From Streptomyces sabulosicollis (GTDB lineage Bacteria; Actinomycetota; Actinomycetes; Streptomycetales; Streptomycetaceae), in the NCBI RefSeq assembly GCF_016103465.1, contig NZ_JAEEAP010000031.1, positions 1 through 39,620 of the forward strand: 39,620 bases of DNA. The letters are read 5' to 3'. Numbering within the stretch: the stretch's first letter is position 1; every line of letters begins with the position of its first letter. The notes under the pieces were generated by a model. That model was given only the letters and a program-made list of their open reading frames with translations. It was not told the origin of the DNA and did no database searches. This document shows, piece by piece, positions 39,491-39,620 of this stretch. A program made the translations under genes and the position numbers.

Positions 39491-39620
39491 CGCGCCTGAC
39501 CGACCACGCGCGTCCGTCGTTCTCGCTGTCCGACACCACGTTCCACTTCGTCGCCGGGGCCCGGCTACGGTCCTCGAACGGGCGCGCGAAGGGGCGCGCG
39601 AAGGGGGCGAGGGGCAGGGG

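Overview
The window is high-GC actinobacterial DNA, almost certainly Streptomyces: G/C-rich third codon positions, many GTG starts, GGAGG-type ribosome binding sites, and families typical of that genus (BlaI/M56 pair, TerD/TerB, Spo0M, XRE plus ATP-binding regulators, DUF6653, AbiEii-type pair). It reads as an accessory region built at a tRNA gene. A complete tRNA-Gly(CCC) lies at 138-211. A 44-bp copy of its 3' half (168-211) recurs exactly at 32543-32586 and 33528-33571, each followed by a diverged copy of the tRNA terminator. This is the footprint of tRNA-targeted integration: a 32.4-kb segment and then a tandem 985-bp segment that carries a VapBC-type toxin-antitoxin pair. No integrase is visible, so the island looks immobile or dependent on an outside integrase.

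Left arm (0.2-12.5 kb): a GNAT protein; a two-gene operon of a GNAT-PIN-PUA-like fusion and an ASCH protein; a scar joining a truncated DUF6653 gene to the tail of a plasmid mobilisation protein; an XRE regulator with a Nudix hydrolase; then a plus-strand run with a TauD-like dioxygenase, a small protein, a HATPase protein, an unknown protein, a 49-aa peptide with a Thr-Ser repeat, and a porphobilinogen-synthase homologue that has lost both Schiff-base lysines. This run converges on a hydroxymethylbilane synthase (hemC) gene that looks intact.

Middle and right arm (12.5-32 kb): envelope and metal-stress genes. They include a lipoprotein, a TetR regulator, two acyltransferase-3 membrane proteins, two TatA-like proteins, an LCP cell-wall ligase, an ArsR regulator with an MgtA-like P-type ATPase and a 38-residue peptide, a GlsB/YeaQ protein, two CNNM/CorC-type transporters, an HhH-like peptide, Spo0M, TerB, two TerD proteins, and a BlaI repressor with an M56 protease. 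Four palindromes of the form CTACA-N4-TGTAG lie upstream of the lipoprotein, the CNNM pair, TerB, and between BlaI and TerD. I infer one BlaI/M56 stress regulon.

Beyond the third att copy (33.6-39.6 kb): a frameshifted AbiEii-type pair, a second VapBC-like module, an IS5-type transposase tail, a LysE exporter, a PobA-like flavin monooxygenase and a VOC protein. The window ends in remnants of a MarR gene and of a second copy of the GNAT gene found next to the tRNA.
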